A DNA stretch of 64,000 nucleotides from an uncultured Hyphomicrobiales bacterium (GTDB lineage Bacteria > Pseudomonadota > Alphaproteobacteria > Rhizobiales > Xanthobacteraceae), in assembly GCA_903878085.1 (NCBI GenBank), contig CAIRGJ010000064.1, positions 186,001-250,000 on the forward strand, in the 5' to 3' direction. Each line of letters starts with the position of its first letter. The first letter of the stretch is position 1. This document shows positions 45,607 to 55,300 of this stretch, piece after piece. Position numbers and translations under genes: made by a program. The notes beneath the pieces were generated by a model, which ran no database searches, was not told the DNA's origin, and was given only the letters and a program-made list of their open reading frames with translations.

Positions 45607-45658
45607 GCGGCAATAACCGAGAGCTCACCGCACCGAAGATGAAAAGGGAGTAGGCAAG

Positions 45659-46618
45659 ATGAAATATCTGACCTTCAGCGTAACCGCCGTGCTGGCGGCA
45701 ATCTTCTCAAATGCCGCGTCGGCCGATGGCGAGACCATCGCCGTGTTCACCAAGAATTTGACCAACCCCTATTTTCAGGCGGTGCGTGTCGGGACGGAAA
45801 CCGGCGCTAAAACGCTTGGCGTAAAGGTCATTCAATACGTCCCAACCAAGCCGGACAGCATTCCCGAACAGCTCTCGCAGGTCGAGGACGTGATCGTAAA
45901 GAAGCCGGACGCGATCGTGTTCGTTCCGGTCGACTATAAAGCGCTGGTGCCAGCGGTCGAGAAGATCAATGCGGCCGGCATTCCAGTCACCAATATCATC
46001 GATCGCTCCGCCGGCGGAAAATTCGTCGCCTTTGTCGGCGCCGATGACTACAGCATCGGCCTTGCCACGGCGCGCACTCTGCTTAAGGCCATTGGCAGCA
46101 AGGGCAATGTGATCATTATCGAGGGCGTGAAGGGCTCGCTCACCAATACCGATCGTGTGCGCGGCTTCAATGACGCGCTGAAGGAGACCCCCAACGTCAA
46201 GCTGCTCGCCTCGCAACCGGCGAACTATCAGCGGCTACAGGCGCTCCAGGTGGTGGAAAACCTCATGCAGTCATTCCCATCGATCGACGGCGTGCTGGCG
46301 GCAAACGATCCGATGGCGGTGGGGGCGATCGAGGCGCTCGAAGGCGCTAACCGTAAGGCGCTGGTGGTGGGCATCAATGGCAGCAGGGAAGCGGTCGAAT
46401 TAATCAAGTCCGGCAAGCTGCTGGCGAGCGGCGACTTCAACGGCTTCATCCAAGGCTGCATCGGCATGCAGATCGCGGTGCGCAACCTGCGCAAACAGCC
46501 AACGCCGCCGGAGGTGATCTTGAAGGCGATCGTGATCGACAAGAGCAACCTCACCGCCTACGAGACTCCGGTCGAGCAGCGCACTTGCCCGACACTGGAA
46601 CAGATTGTCGCAAACTAA
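45659..46618 (+). CDS. Sugar-type ABC substrate-binding protein (RbsB family)
   Basis: A 319-residue receptor with signal peptide (about 1-22, NAASADG) and a good AAAAGGGAGT site before ATG 45659. The fold is Peripla_BP_4: IAVFTKNLTNPYFQAVRVG, PDAIVFVPVDYKALVPAVEK, DGVLAANDPMAVGAIEALEG. It ends the operon. No sugar kinase, isomerase or dehydrogenase is adjacent, so the ligand cannot be guessed from enzymes. Confidence 0.93.
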   Translation: MKYLTFSVTAVLAAIFSNAASADGETIAVFTKNLTNPYFQAVRVGTETGAKTLGVKVIQYVPTKPDSIPEQLSQVEDVIVKKPDAIVFVPVDYKALVPAVEKINAAGIPVTNIIDRSAGGKFVAFVGADDYSIGLATARTLLKAIGSKGNVIIIEGVKGSLTNTDRVRGFNDALKETPNVKLLASQPANYQRLQALQVVENLMQSFPSIDGVLAANDPMAVGAIEALEGANRKALVVGINGSREAVELIKSGKLLASGDFNGFIQGCIGMQIAVRNLRKQPTPPEVILKAIVIDKSNLTAYETPVEQRTCPTLEQIVAN

Positions 46619-46632
46619 CGGCGGCGTCAGTG

Positions 46633-46663
46633 CGCGGGGGCGGCGATGACGGCCGGCCCCGCG
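46633..46663 (+). terminator. Hairpin after the ribose-type operon
   Basis: CGCGGGG (46633-46639) pairs with CCCCGCG (46657-46663), 14 bp after the receptor stop. There is no T-run beyond TT, so it may be a weak or Rho-assisted terminator. Confidence 0.45.
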
Positions 46664-46907
46664 TTCCCGCGTGAATTGATCAACGCCCACCGCGCTCTGA
46701 TGGCAAGGTTCGGTCAGGGCCATAACCAGACTCATGCAGCGCGGCAATCAGGATTGTTCGGCAGCAGCGTATCGGCTTCACAACACCCATATTCATGCAC
46801 TTGCGTGCTGGTGAAGGAGCCGTCCAAAGCATCAAAGGAAAAAAGCAGAAGGTGCCCGGCGCGGGCAAACCATCGAACGCGGATTTTGTACGCGCCACGG
46901 CCCTCGG

Positions 46908-47189
46908 CTAGACTGTTTGCCAGTAAGCCTTGGTTAGCGCCATGAGCGCGTCCGAGTTTGGACAATAAGTTTCCCACACCGGATTATTAGGATCGCGCTT
47001 CAAGTCCACCGCGCAGGCTTCCCGATAGCCGCAAGAGGCGCAGCGTCGCCTGATCTCTTCGAGTCTGTCGCCGGCATCGCTTGCGACCGCGTCAAGGCCC
47101 AGCATTGCCATCCGGCAGTCGAGCAGGTCATTAAACTCTTCGGTGACCGAAAGTTTCTCTATTGAGCGAGGATTTTCGTCTGGCATCAA
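46908..47189 (-). CDS. DUF6455-type small cysteine protein
   Basis: A 93-residue soluble protein (ATG 47189 or 47186). The C-terminal half has RRRCASCGYREACAVDL and WETYCPNSDAL, the spaced-Cys pattern of DUF6455 proteins, common in Hyphomicrobiales and Rhodobacterales. The four Cys could bind zinc or an Fe-S cluster. It lies 86 bp downstream of the 2-oxoacid oxidoreductase genes on the same strand and might belong with them. Function unknown. Confidence 0.72.
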   Translation of the reverse strand: MMPDENPRSIEKLSVTEEFNDLLDCRMAMLGLDAVASDAGDRLEEIRRRCASCGYREACAVDLKRDPNNPVWETYCPNSDALMALTKAYWQTV

Positions 47190-47275
47190 ATCCCCCTACG
47201 TTGATCACCAATATCACGCTGAAACCTCTCATTCGTGCATTGACCTGAATCAAGCGCGACGAAAAACGGTGTCAG

Positions 47276-48901
47276 CTAAATCTCCTCCGGGACCATCGCA
47301 ATCGCGCCGCACGGGCATTCCTGGGCGCACACGCCGCAGCCCTTGCAATAGTCATAGTTGAATTGGAACCGCTGGCCGGGGCCGAGCTTGATCACCGCAT
47401 TATCCGGACACACGCCGTAACAATTGTCGCACTCAAAGCAATTGCCGCAGGACAGGCAGCGCCGTGCCTCGTAGAGCGCGTTGGTCTCGTCGAGCCCACC
47501 CTGCACCTCCTCGAAAGTGCTCTGCCGACGGGCGATTTCGAGCATCGGCCGCACCGTCTTCGGTGCGTCGGCGTAATACCAGGTATTGAGTTTATCGATG
47601 CCCGCCAGCTCGTGCCGTTCGGCCGGCGCATAGGCATCCCCGCGCAGCCAGGCATCGATGTGGCGGGCCGCCTTCTTGCCGTGACCGACCGCCACCGTGA
47701 CGGTACGTTCGGAGGGCACCATGTCGCCACCGGCGAAAATGCCGGCATGGCCGGTCATCATGTTCGGGGCGACAGTGACCACGCCGTCCTTGATTTCCAG
47801 CCCGGGCACGCCGTCGAGCAGCGACAGATCAACATCTTGGCCCAGCGCCAGCACCAGCGCATCGGTCTCCAGCGTCTCGAACTCACCGGTCGGCTGCGGG
47901 AAACCGGATTCGTCGAGTCGCATCTTTTCGACGGTGAGCGTGCCCTCGTCCATGCGTTTGATGGTCGAAAGCCATTTCATCATGATGCCTTCCTGCAGCG
48001 CCTCCTCGACCTCGAAGTCGTGCGCCGGCATGCGATCACGGGTGCGGCGATAGACGATGATCGCCTCGGTCGCGCCCAGCCGTTTGGCGGTGCGGGCAGC
48101 ATCGATGGCGGTGTTGCCGCCGCCGTAAACGACGACGCGCCGGCCAAGTAGCGGCTGGTCTTCGCCTTCCATCGACCGCAGCAAAGAGACGGCGTCGAGA
48201 ATTTTCGACGCGGAACCGGCCGGAATAAAAGAGCGTTTGCCGATATGAGCGCCGACCGCGAGGAATGCCGCATCGAAGCCGCCCTCCCGCATACTCTCGA
48301 CGATGCGGTCGACCTTGGTATCGAGCTTCATGACGACGCCGAGATCGATGATCCGGTTGATCTCGGCATCGAGGACGTCGCGCGGCAGACGATATTTCGG
48401 AATTCCGAAACGCATCATGCCGCCGGCAAACGGGCCGGCCTCCTGAATCTCAACCGCATGGCCCATCCGGCGCAAGTGATAGGCGGCGGACAGACCCGAA
48501 GGACCGGCGCCGACCACCAGCACCCGCTTGCCACTGTCGGCTTGCGGCGGCTCGAATCGCCAGCCGTTGCGGATCGCCACGTCACCAAGAAAACGCTCGA
48601 CGGAATTGATGCCGACCGCTTCGTCGACTTGCGCGCGATTGCAAGCGCCTTCGCAGGGGTGATAGCACACCCTGCCCATCACCGCCGGCAGCGGATTGTC
48701 GATCGTCAATGTGCGCCATGCGGATTCATAGTCGCCGGATTCGGCGTAATAGAGCCAACTCTGAATATTTTCGCCGGCCGGACAGGCGTTGTTGCAGGGC
48801 GGCAAACGATCGACATAGACCGGCCGCGAGGTGCGCCACGACCCCGTCAGATTGGCGAGGCTGCTGCCGACATCGAGACTGATTGCGAAGGGATGTTCCA
48901 T
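47276..48901 (-). CDS. GltD-like NAD(P)H oxidoreductase fused to a 2[4Fe-4S] ferredoxin
   Basis: A 541-residue electron-transfer protein. The N-terminus has the Cys motif CNNACPAGENIQSWL plus VCYHPCEGACNR, as in glutamate synthase small subunits. An FAD Rossmann site VLVVGAGPSGLSAAYHL (about 125) and an NAD(P) site VVVYGGGNTAIDAARTAK follow. The last 75 residues hold two ferredoxin clusters (CLSCGNCFECDNCYGVCP, then CKGCGVCAQECPCGA). It takes the place of the delta subunit of 2-oxoacid:ferredoxin oxidoreductase and would pass electrons to or from NAD(P). It overlaps the beta-subunit gene by one base (TGATG). A comparable partner is known for the Azoarcus 2-oxoglutarate:NADP oxidoreductase. 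Confidence 0.9.
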   Translation of the reverse strand: MEHPFAISLDVGSSLANLTGSWRTSRPVYVDRLPPCNNACPAGENIQSWLYYAESGDYESAWRTLTIDNPLPAVMGRVCYHPCEGACNRAQVDEAVGINSVERFLGDVAIRNGWRFEPPQADSGKRVLVVGAGPSGLSAAYHLRRMGHAVEIQEAGPFAGGMMRFGIPKYRLPRDVLDAEINRIIDLGVVMKLDTKVDRIVESMREGGFDAAFLAVGAHIGKRSFIPAGSASKILDAVSLLRSMEGEDQPLLGRRVVVYGGGNTAIDAARTAKRLGATEAIIVYRRTRDRMPAHDFEVEEALQEGIMMKWLSTIKRMDEGTLTVEKMRLDESGFPQPTGEFETLETDALVLALGQDVDLSLLDGVPGLEIKDGVVTVAPNMMTGHAGIFAGGDMVPSERTVTVAVGHGKKAARHIDAWLRGDAYAPAERHELAGIDKLNTWYYADAPKTVRPMLEIARRQSTFEEVQGGLDETNALYEARRCLSCGNCFECDNCYGVCPDNAVIKLGPGQRFQFNYDYCKGCGVCAQECPCGAIAMVPEEI

Positions 48902-49929
48902 CAGGCGTCGCCCTCCGCTTCAAGCAGATGGTATTCGGCGATGTTGCGGTCGGCCAACCCCTGCAGCCGGCCGATGCGCTCTCTCCCCTCTTCCGTGCTG
49001 AAGAGGTGGGCGAAGCGCCGCTGCGGTTTCAAGTAATCGTCGACGGGAACCCGGCGGCGGATCTTCTGGCTGCTGGTGACGACGCCGTGCTCAGCCTCGA
49101 ACAGCGGGAACAGGCCGCACTCGACCGCGAGCCGCGCCAGCCGAATCGTATCATGGGAGGCCGAACCCCAGCCGAGCGGGCAAGGCACATGGATTTGCAG
49201 ATAGCGCGCGCCATGAATGCCCATCGCCCTCATCACCTTGCGCTCAAGATCGTGCAGATCGGCGACCGTCGCCGTGGCCACATAGGGAATGCCGTGGGCG
49301 ACGGCGATCTTCGGCACGCTCTTGCCAGTGCCAAAAACATTGCCCGGCTCCGGTCCCATGGCCGGCGTCGTCGCGGTGCGGGCTCCCGGCGGCGTCGCCG
49401 ACGATCGCTGCACGCCGGTGTTCATGTAACCTTCGTTATCATAGCAGATATAGAGCACGTCATCGTTTCGCTCGAACATGCCCGACAGACAGCCGAAACC
49501 GATATCGGTGGTACCGCCATCGCCGCCTTGCGCAATCGCACGTACCTCGGACCGCCCTTTTACCCGCATTGCGGCTGCGACGCCGGTCGCGACCGCGGCG
49601 GCGTTGCCGAACAGCGAATGCAGCCACGGCGTCTGCCACGAGGTTTCCGGATAGGGCGTCGTGAACACTTCCAGGCAGCCGGTGGCGTTGACAGCGATCA
49701 CATTGCCGCCGGTCGCCCGCATCGCAGCGTCCATGGCGTAGCGCGCACCAAGCGCCTCACCACAGCCTTGGCAGGCGCGGTGTCCACAGGTGAGCGCATT
49801 GGAGCGGTCGGTCGATGCCTGCACCGCGCGGCGTTCGTCCGAAACGAGGCGATTGCCGACCGTGAACGTGCCTTTCTGATAGAAATGCAGTTTCTGCGTC
49901 GCGTCCAGCGTTGTTGTTTGCTCGTTCAC
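48901..49929 (-). CDS. porB: 2-oxoacid:ferredoxin oxidoreductase beta subunit
   Basis: A 342-residue thiamine-diphosphate subunit. The N-terminal CGHRACQGCGEALGARY carries cluster-ligating Cys. The ThDP-Mg site is GGDGGTTDIGFG with YDNEGYMNTGVQRS. It decarboxylates a 2-oxoacid to acyl-CoA with low-potential electrons, together with alpha and gamma. PorB-type sequences suggest pyruvate; 2-oxoglutarate or a branched oxoacid cannot be excluded. It lies 11 bp after the alpha gene. Confidence 0.92.
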   Translation of the reverse strand: MNEQTTTLDATQKLHFYQKGTFTVGNRLVSDERRAVQASTDRSNALTCGHRACQGCGEALGARYAMDAAMRATGGNVIAVNATGCLEVFTTPYPETSWQTPWLHSLFGNAAAVATGVAAAMRVKGRSEVRAIAQGGDGGTTDIGFGCLSGMFERNDDVLYICYDNEGYMNTGVQRSSATPPGARTATTPAMGPEPGNVFGTGKSVPKIAVAHGIPYVATATVADLHDLERKVMRAMGIHGARYLQIHVPCPLGWGSASHDTIRLARLAVECGLFPLFEAEHGVVTSSQKIRRRVPVDDYLKPQRRFAHLFSTEEGRERIGRLQGLADRNIAEYHLLEAEGDA

Positions 49930-49940
49930 CGGGCTTTCCT

Positions 49941-51215
49941 CTATACGGCGGTTTTGACAGCGGCCTCATCGGCGGCTTGGCCGAGACGGCGCAGCAGGTT
50001 TTCGGCGGTTGGACCCGAACGCCGCACCTTGCGAACGTAATGCAGCTCCTTGGCGACGATTTCCTCGTTGAGATCGAGAAAATGCGAGCCCTCCCATGGC
50101 TGCACCAAAGCGCGGCGCAACACGCGATGCAGCGACGTGCGGGTGATCGGGCGCCCGCCAAGCCCGGCGATGACCGAATGTACCTGCGGTGCGCCCGCTA
50201 CGTTGCGTAAGGCAAGATCGACATTATTGGCGAGCGGACCGCCCATGCCGACCGCCAAACTCTTCTCGATGACGACGACGTTGCGCGCGCGCACCAGCTT
50301 TTCGCGCAAAGCCTCTGTCGGAAACGGCCGGAACGACACCAGCGTGACGAGGCCGACGGACAGGCCGTCGGCGCGCATCTCATCGATCGTGTCTTTGATG
50401 GTGCCGTTCACCGAACCCATGGCGACGACGATCAATTCGGCATCGTCGGCACGGTAGGAACGCAAGAGCCCGCCGCTGTCGCGTCCAAATCGAGACTTGA
50501 AGTCTGCGGCATATTCGGGAATGAGCCGCAGCGCCAAGGTCTGCTTATAGTGTTGCAGATAACGAACTTCAGTGAAGGCATCCGGTCCGACCATCGCCCC
50601 GATTGAGATCGGGTCTTTTGGATCGAGCACTTGCACCGGTTCGTAGGACGGCAAATATGCATCGACATCGGCCTGCTCGGGAATGTCCACCTGTTCGACC
50701 GCATGCGTGAGGATGAAGCCATCGACGCAGACCATCACCGGCATCGACAACTCCTCAGCCAAGCGGAAAGCCTGGATATGCAGGTCGGCGGCTTCCTGGT
50801 TCGTTTCCGCGAACAACTGCATCCAGCCTGAATCGCATACCGCCATGGCGTCGGAATGGTCGTTCCAGATATTGATCGGCGCGCCGATTGCCCGGTTACC
50901 CAAGGTCATGACAATCGGCAGACCGAGACCGGAGGCGTTGTAGACGGCCTCCGCCATGTATAGCAGGCCTTGGCTGGCGGTGGCGGTATAGGCGCGCGCG
51001 CCGGCAGCGGACGCGCCGATCGCGACCGACAGAGCGGCAAATTCGGATTCGACGTTGATGAACTCGCAATTCTTGATTTCGCCGGTCCGCGCCATCTCGC
51101 CGAGACCCTCGACGATGTGGGTCTGCGGCGTGATCGGATAGGCGCAAATGACCTCGGGCCGACACAGCCCGATCGCCTCGGCCATTGCCCGTGAGCCTTC
51201 GATTTGTTTGAGCAT
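49941..51215 (-). CDS. porA: 2-oxoacid:ferredoxin oxidoreductase alpha subunit
   Basis: A 424-residue subunit with the pyrimidine-binding domain. Motifs: EVICAYPITPQTHIVEGL, EFINVESEFAALSVAIGASA, TATASQGLLYMAEAVYNASG and GNRAIGAPINIWNDHSD, then the C-terminal transketolase-like domain from about 260. It is 12 bp downstream of the gamma gene. Complete and of normal length. Confidence 0.93.
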   Translation of the reverse strand: MLKQIEGSRAMAEAIGLCRPEVICAYPITPQTHIVEGLGEMARTGEIKNCEFINVESEFAALSVAIGASAAGARAYTATASQGLLYMAEAVYNASGLGLPIVMTLGNRAIGAPINIWNDHSDAMAVCDSGWMQLFAETNQEAADLHIQAFRLAEELSMPVMVCVDGFILTHAVEQVDIPEQADVDAYLPSYEPVQVLDPKDPISIGAMVGPDAFTEVRYLQHYKQTLALRLIPEYAADFKSRFGRDSGGLLRSYRADDAELIVVAMGSVNGTIKDTIDEMRADGLSVGLVTLVSFRPFPTEALREKLVRARNVVVIEKSLAVGMGGPLANNVDLALRNVAGAPQVHSVIAGLGGRPITRTSLHRVLRRALVQPWEGSHFLDLNEEIVAKELHYVRKVRRSGPTAENLLRRLGQAADEAAVKTAV

Positions 51216-51227
51216 GGCGACGATCCT

Positions 51228-51800
51228 TCAGGCGGCTGCGCTGGCGGCGGCGACCGCGTCATATGCCGCAGTGGCGGCGGCGACATTCGCCTCAGCGATC
51301 TTTTCGCCAAATGCTTCGCGGATTGCTGCCGCGACCGATTTAAGTTGAACGATGCCGGAAAGACGGGCGAACGCGCCGAGTAGCGCTGCATTGGATAGTG
51401 GGCGCCCGATATGTTTGAGTGCGAGCTCGGATGCCGGAACGGTCAAGACGTGCCCAGCGGGCAATCGATTAGCAATGGCATCGAGATGCAGCTCGCTCAG
51501 ACTGCGGCTGCTGTTGACCAGCAGATAGCCTGTAGACTTCAAGCCCTGGCAAACGTCGATCGCCTTGAACAGCGTCGGGTCCTGGACGATCAGCGCGTCG
51601 GGTTCCAGGATAGGCTCGCGCAGCCGGATTTCCTTGTCGTCGATTCGGCAGAACGAAACCACCGGCGCGCCCATGCGCTCGGAGCCGAAGCTCGGAAAAG
51701 CCTGAGCGTGGCGCTGCTCAAGAAATGCGGCGACCGAGAGAAGCTCCGCCGCCGTCACTACGCCCTGACCGCCCCGGCCATGGAACCGCACCTGAAACAT
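51228..51800 (-). CDS. porG: 2-oxoacid:ferredoxin oxidoreductase gamma subunit
   Basis: A 190-residue subunit that binds CoA. It shows FHGRGGQGVVTAAELL at the N-terminus, FPSFGSERMGAPVVSFCRI and ALIVQDPTLF, followed by an Ala-rich C-terminus. First gene of the four-gene unit. Upstream, CTGGCA-AGC-TGCCAG (51828-51842) forms a small hairpin in the leader region. Confidence 0.92.
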   Translation of the reverse strand: MFQVRFHGRGGQGVVTAAELLSVAAFLEQRHAQAFPSFGSERMGAPVVSFCRIDDKEIRLREPILEPDALIVQDPTLFKAIDVCQGLKSTGYLLVNSSRSLSELHLDAIANRLPAGHVLTVPASELALKHIGRPLSNAALLGAFARLSGIVQLKSVAAAIREAFGEKIAEANVAAATAAYDAVAAASAAA

Positions 51801-52366
51801 GAGGGCGTCCTAGTTTGAATTCTCAGTCTGGCAAGCTGCCAGTACCGACTCTCGGCCAATTGCACCTGATAAAATATAAAACAATGAGCAATAGTCACCT
51901 TGAGATGGATCAATTGACAGCCCCAGGCGGCAGAATTCGTAGGAGCTTATGCCTGCGATGCCGGATTTCACGCTGTGTTGCATCGACCGGTTGAGCCGAC
52001 AATTGCAAAAATATCACAGATTTTGGAAATTCATTGGCGATTGAGATCCGCTAGATTTTTCGAACCAGGCGATCCGAGAGAATATCTCGGGGAAGAACTG
52101 GTCATACTGCGGCGCCGGCTGGCGACGACACAAGCCCAACCGGAAACTCTCTGATTAAATTTGGTCGAAATTCTTCAATGCGGACCAATGCCCTCGCCAA
52201 CCGTCTGATCGAGACTCATTTAGCCAATTGCCGTTGATTTTTTAGGTGGCGCAAATGACAAGATTTCGGTTGCACGACAAGAGACCGATGATCCCACGTT
52301 GCCGCTGCTTATGCTGCGCAAGGTCGGTCGGCCCCGTCATCAACTGTACGGGCCGGGTTCATTAGT
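51801..52366. other. Intergenic stretch between por unit and repeat gene
   Basis: About 565 bp, noticeably AT-rich near 51870-52060 and without a credible gene. It contains the por promoter side, the short CTGGCA/TGCCAG hairpin (51828-51842) and, at 52329-52355, a hairpin after the repeat gene. Confidence 0.4.
52329..52355 (-). terminator. Imperfect hairpin after the octad-repeat gene
   Basis: CGGCCCCGT (52329-52337) pairs with ACGGGCCG (52348-52355) with one bulged base. It lies 11 bp downstream of the repeat-gene stop on the minus strand. No U-run follows. Confidence 0.4.
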
Positions 52367-55300
52367 TCACGATGTCACCACGTCGATCAGGGCGGCGCGC
52401 TGGTTAGACGTCATGGCGTCGATCTGAGTCTGCGCAAAAGCACTGCCCTGTGCCGCGGTCAAGGCGTGAATGTCGTTCGTGCTAATGCCTGCAATTGCCG
52501 CGGTGCTCAATGACGGAATACCGGTTGTTGCCGAGAGTGCCGAGAATTGCGTTGTCGTCAGGCCTGCGATTTGCGTGGACGTCAGCGCGCCGGCCTTGTC
52601 GGCAGCCAGATTGCCAAGTTCCGTCGTTGTGAACACTGCAGTCTGATCGGCCGTGAGGCTCGCAATCAAAGTTGCGGTAAGCGCACCGACTTGAGCTTCG
52701 GTCAACTGGCTGATCGCCGTTGTCGTCAGACCCGCGACCTGCGTCGTGCTAGCCTTGCTCACGTCCACTGCATCGAGCGCGTCGATGGACAGTGCGTTAA
52801 GCTGCGTGGTGGTCAGGCCCTGCACCTGATTCGTGCTGAGCGCGCCGAGTTGGTCGTTCGAGAACAAGCCGAGCGCCGTGGTTGTGAGCCCGCCGAGCTG
52901 CGTAGCCGACAGCGCGTCCGCCTGCGTGGTCGTGAACGCCTGCACCTCGGTCGAGGTGAGCACGGCGATCTGATCGGCCGAGAGGCTGAAAACCTGCGTT
53001 GCGGAGAACGCGCCAACCTGGGTTTGGGTCAACTGGCCGATCGCCGTCGTCGTCAGACCGGCGATCTGCGGCGTGCTGGCCTTGCTCACGTCCACCGCAT
53101 TGAGCATGTCGATGGACAGTGCGTTGAGCTGCGTAGTGGTTAGGCCCTGCAATTGGGTGGTGGAGAGTGCGTTGATCTGGTCGCTCGAGAACAAACCGAG
53201 CGCCGCGTTCGTGAGCCCGCCGAGCTGCGTGGACGTCAACCCGCCCGCTTGCGTGGCGGTGAAGTCCTGAACTTCGGTCGAAGTGAGCACCGCGATCTGA
53301 TCGGTCGAGAGGTTCGCAACCTGCGCTGCGGAGAACGCACCAATCTGGATGTTGGTCAACTGGCCGATCGCCGTCGTCGTCAGACCGGCGATCTGCGTCG
53401 TGCTGACCTTGCTCACGTCCACCGCATTGAGCGCGTCGATGGACAGTGCGTTGAGCTGCGTGGTTGTCAGGCTCTGCACCAGCGTGGTCGAAAGCGCATT
53501 GATCTGGTCACTTGAGAACAGCCCCAACGCGGCGGTGGTGAGATTGCCGAGCTGCTGCGCCGTCAACGCATTAACCTGAGTTGTGGTGAATGCCTGGACA
53601 TCCGTGGAGGTCAAGGCTCCAATCTGGACCGTGGATAGAAGTGCGATCTGTGACGAATTCAGCGCTCCAACTTGATCTTCGGTCAATGTCCCGATGGCTG
53701 TGGTGCTCAGCCCACGAATCTGATTCCAGGTCAGCTTGGTCGTATCGACCGCTTGGAACGCGTCGACGCCGATCGCGTTGAGCTGGGTCGTCGTCAGGCC
53801 TTGAACCTGGGTCGTGGTGAGTGCGTTGATCTGATCGCTCGAGAACAAGCCGAGCGCCGTGGTCGTGAGCCTGCCGAGTTGCGTAGCCGACAGCGCGTCC
53901 GCCTGCGTGGTCGTGAACGCCTGCACCTCGGTCGAGGTGAGCGCACCGATCTCGGTCGCCGTCAAAACGCCGGTCTGGGTGGAGCTCAGCGTGCCAACTT
54001 GGGCTTCGGTCAACTGACCGATCGCCGTCGTCGTCAGACTCGCGATCTGCGTCGTGGTCGCCTTCGTGAGGTCTACGGCATCCAGCGAGCCGACGGACAG
54101 CGCGTTGAGCTGGGCGGTGGTCAAGCTCTGAAGCTGGGTGGTGCTGAGCGCGCCGATCTGCGTGGTCGAGAAGTTGCCTAGCGCGGTGGTGGTCAGGCCG
54201 CCAAGCTGACTGGTGGTCAGCGCATTCGCCTGCGTGGTGGTGAGTGCCTGCACTTCGGTCGAGGTGAGCGCACCGATCTCGGTCGCCGTCAAAACGCCGA
54301 CCTGCGCGGCGTTCAGCGTACCCACCTGGGTCTCGGTCAGGTTGCCGATCGCCGTCGTCGTCAGACCCGCGATCTGCGTCGTGGTCGCCTTCGTGACGTC
54401 CACGGCATCCAGCGAGCCGACGGACAGCGCGTTGAGCTGGGCGGTGGTCAAGCTCTGAAGCTGGGTGGTGCTGAGCGCACCAATCTGGGTGCTTGAGAAA
54501 AGCCCCAGCGCCGTGGTCGTCAGGCCGCCAAGCTGACTGGTGGTCAGCGCATTCGCCTGCGTGGTGGTGAAGGCCTGCACTTCGGTCGACGTCAATGCAC
54601 CGATCTGGCCGGTACTAAGCAGGCCGACCTCGGTTGAATTCAGGGTGCCAACTTGGGCTTCGCTCAACTGACCAATAGCGGTGGTCGTCAGACCGACGAT
54701 CTGGGTCGTGGTGGCCTTCGTTAGGTCCACGGCATCCAGCGAGTCGACGGACAGCGCGTTGAGCTGGGTGGTGGTCAGACTCTGAAGCTGGGTGGTGCTA
54801 AGCGCGCCGATCTGGGTGCTTGAGAAAAGCCCCAGCGCGGTGGTGGTCAGGCCGCCAAGCTGCCTGGTGGTCAGCGCATTCGCCTGCGTGGTGGTGAACG
54901 CCTGCACCTCGGTCGACGTCAAGGCACCGATCTGCCCGGTGCTCAGCAGGCCGACCTCAGTGGAATTCAGCGTGCCAACCTGCGCCTGGGTCAGGTTGCC
55001 GATCGACGTCGTCGTCAGGCCAACGATCTGGGTCGTGGTGGCCTTCGTGAGGTCCACAGCATCCAGCGCGTCGGTGGAGAGTGCGTTGAGCTGGGTGGTG
55101 GTCAGGCTCTGAAGCTGGGTGGTGCTGAGTGCACCGATCTGGGTGGTCGAGAAGTTGCCTAGCGCCGTGGTGGTCAAGCCGCCAAGCTGTCGGGTGGTCA
55201 GCGCATTGGCCTGCGTGGTGGTGAGCGCCTGCACCTCGGTCGACGTGAACGCACCAATCTGCCCGGTGCTCAGCAGGGCGATCTGGGTGGAGGTCAGCGT

